A stretch of DNA of 64,000 nt from Paraspadella gotoi (Eukaryota; Chaetognatha), in contig JBJCIZ010000744.1 in the NCBI GenBank assembly GCA_051294375.1, positions 624,264 to 688,263 on the forward strand. Direction: 5' to 3'. Positions 51,303 to 64,000 of this stretch are shown one piece after another. The notes beneath the pieces were generated by a model. That model was not told the origin of the DNA and searched no databases. It saw nothing but the letters and a program-made list of their open reading frames with translations. Position 1 is the first letter of the stretch. Each line of letters begins with the position of its first letter. The position numbers and the translations under genes were made by a program.

Positions 51303-54281
51303 CTAGCTACCCATGACGCCGGCAAAATCCTTGTTCGTATAAAAAAGTATGTAAGCTGCGGAGGTTCTCACGTCGTTGCTCGAGATCGACGAAACTTCGT
51401 GATCGTCGAACTTGAACCATGAGCGATAGATTGGGTTCTTGGAGTAGGCGGTGTAATGGCCGCCCTCCATAGTGCCGTAGTGATTCGAGACGGCGAAAAG
51501 GTCGTAGGCGCCGTGGTAGACTGGACCCTCGACGTGCTCATTGAGCGCCAAGCGGGAGACGGGAAAGTCGACACCGGATCCGATCTTCCGATGATTGTAA
51601 CCGTCGAAAGAGAAGCGTTTGAGATGAATCACTAACACCATCGGCAACTTCCAAACGTCAATCTTCTTGACGGCGTCGCGGGGCCGCTTGCAGCGCGGGC
51701 AATTCCACTGGCTCGATCCGCTCATCTTCTCTTCCTTCAGGAAAAGGCGGAGGCAGTCGTCGAGGGTGCAGGATCGCCCAGACGGGATGGGGAGGGAGAG
51801 GCAGATAAAGGGGTCGAAGGTCACGGATTTTTTATAGCAGGTGAGGCAGGTGACGGAGGACCGGAGTTGTCCCTGAAAGAGGTGAACGATGATAGAATCG
51901 TTGAGGCTCTTGTGATTCTGCCAAGCCATCGCCGCCGCCTGTTCGTCGCTCAAATCGTCGTTGTTCTGCTCCGGCAGCGTCGGCCGCTTCTTCCACTCGA
52001 CCCGATTGAGGTCTTCGTGGAGTCCGTCGAGGAGGAAGAGAAGCAGCTCCGAAGAGTCTTGCTGATCGTTGCCTACGAAGAGGGAGTTGATTCGCCCGAC
52101 CGTCTGCTTGAAAGTCCGCGGAGAAATGTGCTTGAACTCGCTGCACCAGAGTGCGCGGATGATGAGAGCGAACTCGACGGCCAATTCCCCACGGTTGCCC
52201 AGTTCCGAGGTGAGGTTGATGTCGTGGCAAAAGTTGTCGTTTCGGAAATAGTAGGTGAGAAAGCCGGTGTTTGACAAGCACTGGATAATGCTGTTCATGT
52301 AGCAAGTGTTGCCCAAATTACGAAGACCCGTCAGCCCGGAGCCAGTTCCCCCGCCTACCGGACGCAAGGATTCCAACCGCGAGTCCCAATCGACCACAAT
52401 GCGGGCGTTGTTGTTGGCGTTGGGTTTGGCCTTCCGGTCGACGAGGGGTTTGGGCTTGGGCGCTGGGGGCACTTTGGCCGAGGCCCTGGGCGCTTGCAAA
52501 CTCGGGTCGTCTTTGGGCACGACGGCGGGAGACGATGACCTAGACCGCGACCTTTGGTCAACGGGTTTAGGTTTGGGTCGCTTTCTCGCCTCCTCCTCCA
52601 GCCGACGTTTGGCGGCTTCGACGGCCGACTTTTCCGCGTCGACGCGTCGCTTCTCCGCCTCCGTCGTCGATCGAATTCGCTCCAACTCTAGGCGCTCCTT
52701 TTCCAACTTGGCGCGCGCCGCCTCCTCCCTCGCTCGAATCTCCGCCTCCTTCTCCGCCTCCAGCCGCTTCGCCTCCGCCTCCTTCCTCTTCCTCTCCTGA
52801 CGAAGATTCTCTGTTTCCACCTTCCGCTCTTCCTCCTCTTTCCTCTTCTTCTCTCGTTCCGCCTCCTCGGCTTCTCGAGCGAGACGGCCCGCCTCGATGT
52901 TCTTATCCAACTCTTCCTTCTCGCGTTTCTTGGCGGCGATGGTGTCGTTGAGCTTTTGCAATTCCTCCTGCTTCTCCGCCATCTCGCGCTCCTTGATCAA
53001 CAGTTCCCGCTCCCGCTCCGCCGCCTCCTCGGCGCTCCCGCTGCTCTGGAGGCTGCTCAAGGAATCTTGGCTGCCCGACGAGGCCAGGGGCGAGGGTTTA
53101 GTGGGCGGTTTAATCTCGAGCTCCCCGGTTGTAGCGCCCGCCTTTGGTTTTAAAGTTCGATCAAAAGTGGGCGCGCCGCGAGGAGAGTCGGCGGGACGAG
53201 GCTCTCGACCGGTCAATCCTGGAATGGCGTTGAAGTCGATTTGTTGCAGAGGCTGCGTTAAAGGTTTAGGAAGAGGAGTTTTGGCGGAGACGGGGCTGAA
53301 CTCTTCAAAGTCATAATCAAAGTCGAGGTGAAGACCGACATCGGGAACGGAGAAGGCAGGAGCGGCGGATTTTCGTGAAGGCTTTCCCGAGACGTAAGTC
53401 GGGTAATAATCGAACCAATCTTCGAAACCTCCCTCTAGCACGACGGGCTCGGCTTTTAAGGATCCACTTGCGTCGTATTTGTAAAGGGCGTCCTTTATAG
53501 TCTTCAATGGATTCGTCTGTTCCTCTAGACCAGCAACGGAGCCGTCCCAGTCCATGATGACGACCAAGTCGGCCTCTCTACGACGACCAAGCTTGGCCCT
53601 AGTCTCTTCCGGTAGTTTGGACTCGATTTTATAGATGGTATCGCCAGGGGCGATTAACTCCGAGGGAACGTAGATCATAGAATTGGGAAATTTCACCCGC
53701 GATTCTTGTGCTTCTTTTTCAGAGCGAATGTCGATGACAAAGACATTTTCCTTTCCTTCCTTCAGCCGCTTGTACAAGTTAATGGCGACGATTCCGCCGG
53801 GCAATTGCGGCGCTACATTTGCGCCGTCGCCTCCGCCGTCGACCACAGCGTCGTCGTCGCCCTCGGGATCCTTGTTCTCCTTAGGGACGGAAGCGTTGGA
53901 CATTCGATCGGCCAACTCCTCCGCCTGCTTTAGGTCGTATCGGTCGACGAGGCTCTTTTGCAAAGACTCGGCCCGCTGCAGTGCCGTCGCCAGATTCTTA
54001 GATCCCAAAAAATCTGTGTAATACTTGGGATTCGCTTTGAAATCCGTAGTTTTTTTGATGGTCGTGACGAGCTGCAAGTAGCGCATGTAAAAAACGTAAG
54101 AGCGTTCTTGATCTCCGTCGTCGTAGCTGTCGTTGGCGCATTTAAACATCTTGGCGGCGGACAGTGACAAAGTCCGGGCGTTGACGACGTTAGTCGGGAC
54201 GTCGACGAAGGCGTTTAACGCCTTCATGTCTGTCGCCATGTAAAGTTTGCGCGTCATCGTGACGCCTGGCCGGTCTGCCAT
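51303..54281 (-). CDS. USP8: USP8/UBPY-like deubiquitinase, intronless
   Basis: Endosomal ubiquitin-specific protease, 992 residues in one uninterrupted exon. Residues about 15-120 form the MIT-like USP8 dimerisation domain (SLSAAKMFKCANDSYDDGDQ). Residues about 165-305 form a rhodanese domain (VFVIDIRSEKEAQESRVKFP, ending GGFEDWFDYYPTY) that lacks a catalytic Cys (VVIMDWDGS), as in USP8. A long charged coiled coil spans about 420-575. RSRSSSP near 590 resembles a 14-3-3 site. The USP catalytic domain follows, with the Cys box GLRNLGNTCYMNSIIQCLSN, a zinc CxxC pair (CLTCYKK and CPRCKRPRD) and the His box GGHYTAYSKN. All catalytic motifs are present, so it should be active. It is the only sizeable intronless gene in the window. 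Confidence 0.95.
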   Translation of the reverse strand: MADRPGVTMTRKLYMATDMKALNAFVDVPTNVVNARTLSLSAAKMFKCANDSYDDGDQERSYVFYMRYLQLVTTIKKTTDFKANPKYYTDFLGSKNLATALQRAESLQKSLVDRYDLKQAEELADRMSNASVPKENKDPEGDDDAVVDGGGDGANVAPQLPGGIVAINLYKRLKEGKENVFVIDIRSEKEAQESRVKFPNSMIYVPSELIAPGDTIYKIESKLPEETRAKLGRRREADLVVIMDWDGSVAGLEEQTNPLKTIKDALYKYDASGSLKAEPVVLEGGFEDWFDYYPTYVSGKPSRKSAAPAFSVPDVGLHLDFDYDFEEFSPVSAKTPLPKPLTQPLQQIDFNAIPGLTGREPRPADSPRGAPTFDRTLKPKAGATTGELEIKPPTKPSPLASSGSQDSLSSLQSSGSAEEAAERERELLIKEREMAEKQEELQKLNDTIAAKKREKEELDKNIEAGRLAREAEEAEREKKRKEEEERKVETENLRQERKRKEAEAKRLEAEKEAEIRAREEAARAKLEKERLELERIRSTTEAEKRRVDAEKSAVEAAKRRLEEEARKRPKPKPVDQRSRSRSSSPAVVPKDDPSLQAPRASAKVPPAPKPKPLVDRKAKPNANNNARIVVDWDSRLESLRPVGGGTGSGLTGLRNLGNTCYMNSIIQCLSNTGFLTYYFRNDNFCHDINLTSELGNRGELAVEFALIIRALWCSEFKHISPRTFKQTVGRINSLFVGNDQQDSSELLLFLLDGLHEDLNRVEWKKRPTLPEQNNDDLSDEQAAAMAWQNHKSLNDSIIVHLFQGQLRSSVTCLTCYKKSVTFDPFICLSLPIPSGRSCTLDDCLRLFLKEEKMSGSSQWNCPRCKRPRDAVKKIDVWKLPMVLVIHLKRFSFDGYNHRKIGSGVDFPVSRLALNEHVEGPVYHGAYDLFAVSNHYGTMEGGHYTAYSKNPIYRSWFKFDDHEVSSISSNDVRTSAAYILFYTNKDFAGVMGS

Positions 54282-54344
54282 GGATCAATTCGCGAGCGTC
54301 GCACGAGCGTTCACATGCCGTCACAAGATCTCCGTCCCTTTTTA
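54282..54344. promoter_or_regulatory. Short divergent (bidirectional) promoter region
   Basis: Only 63 bases separate the USP8 start codon (minus, 54281) from the start of the plus-strand frame at 54345. Regulatory elements for both must overlap or lie within 5' UTRs. No TATA box seen. Confidence 0.4.
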
Positions 54345-55243
54345 ATGGCCGACAATTTGAAGTTTTTAGTTTTCGACTANNNNNNNNNNNNNNNNNNNNN
54401 NNNNNNNNNNNNNNNNNNNNNNNNNNNNNNNNNNNNNNNNNNNNNNNNNNNNNNNNNNNNNNNNNNNNNNNNNNNNNNNNNNNNNNNNNNNNNNNNNNNN
54501 NNNNNNNNNNNNNNNNNNNNNNNNNNNNNNNNNNNNNNNNNNNNNNNNNNNNNNNNNNNNNNNNNNNNNNNNNNNNNNNNNNNNNNNNNNNNNNNNNNNN
54601 NNNNNNNNNNNNNNNNNNNNNNNNNNNNNNNNNNNNNNNNNNNNNNNNNNNNNNNNNNNNNNNNNNNNNNNNNNNNNNNNNNNNNNNNNNNNNNNNNNNN
54701 NNNNNNNNNNNNNNNNNNNNNNNNNNNNNNNNNNNNNNNNNNNNNNNNNNNNNNNNNNNNNNNNNNNNNNNNNNNNNNNNNNNNNNNNNNNNNNNNNNNN
54801 NNNNNNNNNNNNNNNNNNNNNNNNNNNNNNNNNNNNNNNNNNNNNNNNNNNNNNNNNNNNNNNNNNNNNNNNNNNNNNNNNNNNNNNNNNNNNNNNNNNN
54901 NNNNNNNNNNNNNNNNNNNNNNNNNNNNNNNNNNNNNNNNNNNNNNNNNNNNNNNNNNNNNNNNNNNNNNNNNNNNNNNNNNNNNNNNNNNNNNNNNNNN
55001 NNNNNNNNNNNNNNNNNNNNNNNNNNNNNNNNNNNNNNNATAACTGACTTCTTCGCTTGTTAAAAAATATATTCCTATGTTTATCTGTTAAAAGAGAAAA
55101 CCTAAATGTTCTTGATCGCTTTCTTCTCCAAAAATAAATGGCCGTACACATTTTCGCTTGAATTCAGACATCTACCCAAAATCTTCGTGGATCTCACCAT
55201 GTTTTATGTTCGATTCCTTGACGATGAAACCACCGAGGACTAA
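54345..55243 (+). CDS. Unidentified gene, interrupted by 660-N gap
   Basis: Not recognised. The plus-strand frame MADNLKFLVFD starts at 54345 and runs into the N block at 54380. After the gap a candidate terminal exon, 55168-55243, follows a good acceptor (TTTTCGCTTGAATTCAG) and reads HLPKIFVDLTMFYVRFLDD, then ETTED and a stop. The orientation, spacing and coding look suggest one small gene divergent from USP8. The middle is unseen, and that the two ends belong together is inference. Confidence 0.4.
54380..55039. other. Assembly gap (660 N)
   Basis: The largest gap in the window. It hides the body of the gene starting at 54345. Confidence 1.
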
Positions 55244-55829
55244 TTACTACAGTCATAAATCAAAGCGTCGCCGATGAATAACATCCACGTACTCAGATCT
55301 GTCACTTTCGCCTTACTCTTGACAAGTTCCTGACTCGATAGTTTTAACTGGGAAAAAATATATAGATATGTAATTATATGAATAACTTCATAAAACCACG
55401 AAATAAGTGCATATTTTTTGAGTGGGTAATATTTGAAAGGAATGAAGAACACATTCTTATTCAATATTGCCATAAAAATGAAATTTGTTACAGCGAAAAT
55501 TGATTAAAAGAAAAACAAAACATTCGTCATCAAAACATTTAAACGCGATGTCGACTCGCATAAGTTAAAATCTGAAATCATTTCGTAAAATGTATACGTT
55601 CGTCAACGGCCGATGGCACAAAGTAAAATAATTTAATGCATAGAACAACTATCAACGTAAGGTAAATTAAAGAAAACAAATCTGAAAATGACAAAAAAAA
55701 AATGTTGGAAATTAAATCTGGAAATGGTATTTTATAGTTTATTGAAGGAGCAAAAAAACCGAGAAGTCGCTTGTAGACTACAACGACCGAAACATGACGT
55801 CGCAATGAAAGATTAAAACTATAAATAGT
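55244..55829. other. Intergenic, no gene seen
   Basis: AT-rich spacer between two convergent genes, probably the 3' UTRs of the plus-strand unknown gene and of the minus-strand SRSF2-like gene. No exon or element recognised. Confidence 0.55.
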
Positions 55830-57475
55830 TTATAGCTCCTTCTCTCTCGCTTTGGCGCTTTCGGTGAGGCTGTTCTCGCTCAGGTCCGATTTACTCGGCG
55901 CCTCCACTTTGCGTCGGTTCGTCATCATCGTCCTCTGAAGAGTAAGACGCAAGAGGAGAGCGGGGGAGATCGGTGGCGGCGGTAGGACCTTAAACAAATT
56001 ATATGGGTAACTTACTATTCGACGTCCGCAACCAACTTTAGGTACCACCGGTCGGTGCTTTGTTAATCCATTTAATTTTGTTTTCCCTCTTGCGTCGAGT
56101 CTTAGTTTGCAAAGTAATATACAAATTTCTTAATTTTATAATAAATAATAATTGTTTTAAATTTATTTTAATTGATATTTTTATGTTTGAGGTAAAAAAT
56201 GAATTGTTTGATGAACGAGTTTTATTAAGAACCATAAATTTCGGACTTTATTGTAAGCCTTCATCAGCGCAAAAACGAATTGACTTATGAAACAATTTTT
56301 TTCATAAAGTTTGAAGAGAGAGTCTGTAAAAATATTTGTTTCACAAGTCAATTCGTTTTTGCGAAAATTATATTTAGTTTTTGCGAAATTTATATTTCTA
56401 AATAAAACTCGTACATAAACAATTCATTTTTTACCTTAAACAAATAACCAAAATGAAAGGAAAATAAATAATATTTTTATGTTATATTTTTTTAATTGGT
56501 AAGCACTTGGGTTAGGGGTGGTTAGGGTTAGGGATTAGGGGTAGTTAGGGTTAGGGTGTTAGGACCCGCCGGTCCGTCCCTCCAGAAAAACGCCCCCGAG
56601 AATCTTTGATTCGAGGAACTTCTATTGGCGAGCCGCTTCGGTCGTTCGGGGAGAAATGTAGAGAATGTAGAGAAAAAGATCATAAATAAACGGTAAATCC
56701 TTGTGACGACGTAATAAAGTTTAAACACAGATATCACGATTTGTGAGTCTTTGGATCTAACAAGGGGAGGTTTCGAAATGTAATTTGTGATATAAGAAGC
56801 GAAAAACAAATAACCGACCGCAAAATCTTGGTCGGCAAATGTAAAAATAAGCCTAATTATATTACAAATTGGTAATTCTCCAAAGTTGTCGAATTAGTAC
56901 TACCTGTATCTTTTTTCTTTCCCGCTTCTTCGTCTCGACGGGACGCCCCGTCTTTTCTCGTTCTTTGACCGATAACGCCGCCGACCCGACGCCGACTTGC
57001 CGGAGCGCGTCCTTCGGCGCCTCGACGATCGGATGGGCGACGGGCTGCGACTGCTGCTGCAGCTACGGGAAAGGCAGCAGCAAGAAGGAACGACACTGCG
57101 ACATCCAGGGACGGAGCAGGAGCGTGAGCGAGACCTGGAGGAGCAGCCACGTCGGGCGGCGGGGCTTCCTGGCCGGCCGTAACGGGCGAACTGAATCCTC
57201 AGAGGGCGCCCATCAAAGACACGCCCATTGAGCGCGCCCATGGCGTCTTCAGCGTCGCGAATGTCGAAGAAGCGGACGAAAGCGAACCCGCGCGACTCGG
57301 CCGTCTCGTAGTCTCGGGGGATGTAAACGTCGCCGATCTCGCCGTACTTGGAAAAGACCTCGTTTAGAGAGTCGGTCGTAGTTCGGTAGGGGAGATTGTC
57401 CACTTTAAGGGAGATCATTCTCTTGATTGATTTCTTCACCGAGGTCGAGACGCGGAAAGCCTCGCCTATGGCCAT
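55830..57475 (-). CDS. SRSF2: SRSF2-like SR splicing factor
   Basis: SR-family pre-mRNA splicing regulator. The first exon (56895-57475) begins [20 protein letters not shown] and contains one [23 protein letters not shown] (RNP2 region), then the RNP1-type [20 protein letters not shown], and [13 protein letters not shown]. This is closest to SRSF2, whose RRM has TSLKVDNLTYRT and [10 protein letters not shown]. The RS region is unusual: short, with Cys-rich stretches ([17 protein letters not shown]) among Arg/Ser, then [19 protein letters not shown] donor (AG|GTAGTA) joins in phase to a small last exon (about 55830-55936, [20 protein letters not shown] to KEL stop). That last junction is less certain. 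The intron holds a hairpin element and telomere-like repeats. Confidence 0.85.
56191..56437. mobile_element. ~250-bp nested-hairpin element in SRSF2 intron
   Basis: The outer stem pairs GGTAAAAAATGAATTGTTTG onward (about 56190-56226) with its near-perfect reverse complement at 56402-56437. An inner stem pairs GCAAAAACGAATTGACTTAT (about 56269) with ATAGTC-like AAGTCAATTCGTTTTTGCG (about 56345). No reading frame. The structure is that of a foldback or MITE-type element. Confidence 0.65.
56508..56563. repeat. Interstitial telomere-like TTAGGG tract
   Basis: Plus-strand degenerate TTAGGG array (GGTTAGGGTTAGGG-type units) in the SRSF2 intron. A GGTCGGCAAATGTAA motif about 270 bases to the right resembles the CGGTCGGCGAAAGTAA terminus of the TIR family, so this may be a decayed member. 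Confidence 0.55.

Positions 57476-64000
<6,525 letters not shown>

Overview
This is nuclear DNA from a small-genome invertebrate animal. The genes are split by many short, AT-rich GT-AG introns, exons are GC-rich, and the gene set is metazoan: a Dachsous giant cadherin, a PBX homeodomain protein, the piRNA cofactor GTSF1, PKA catalytic subunit, FAM135 and Spartan. No ribosome-binding sites, operators or CRISPR arrays are present. The species cannot be fixed from the sequence. A sponge or another early-branching or compact invertebrate would fit, but that is a guess.

Layout. The minus strand carries an almost unbroken head-to-tail series: SIRT2-type sirtuin (3' end off the window), GTSF1, alpha-SNAP, a damaged MPPE1/PGAP5 locus, Spartan (SPRTN), a PDZ-MTHFSD fusion gene, PBX, Dachsous (about 16 kb), NFU1, DCAF13, intronless USP8, and an SRSF2-like splicing factor. 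Plus-strand genes are PKA-C, which lies inside a PBX intron; a small unidentified gene divergent from USP8 and mostly hidden by a 660-base gap; and FAM135, which runs off the right end. I traced exon-intron structures by reading splice sites. In GTSF1, NAPA, SPRTN, MTHFSD, PBX and PKA the exon lengths sum to multiples of three and the joined proteins match their families from end to end.

Non-genic content. Between 4,976 and 9,165 there is an inverted duplication of the MPPE1 3' part, bounded by assembly gaps and full of small indels that differ between the arms; it looks like unpolished gap-fill. Interspersed elements include a 120-bp retroposed insert with a hammerhead-ribozyme-like core and a 13-bp target-site duplication (1,417-1,562), a tRNA-derived SINE (about 12,225-12,430), a small TIR element family carrying telomere-like TTAGGG repeats (three copies), a 530-bp TIR element (46,067-46,595), a 250-bp hairpin element (56,191-56,437), minisatellites and microsatellites.

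The genes serve unrelated cell functions (deacetylation, piRNA silencing, membrane fusion, GPI-anchor remodelling, DNA-protein crosslink repair, planar polarity, iron-sulfur assembly, ribosome biogenesis, deubiquitination, splicing). USP8, DCAF13 and NFU1 sit 150-195 bp apart in the same direction. The most novel protein-level observations are the PDZ-MTHFSD fusion, a Spartan with a UIM as well as UBZ4, a GTSF1 whose first CHHC finger has lost its last cysteine, and an alpha-SNAP intron that is stop-free and a multiple of three.
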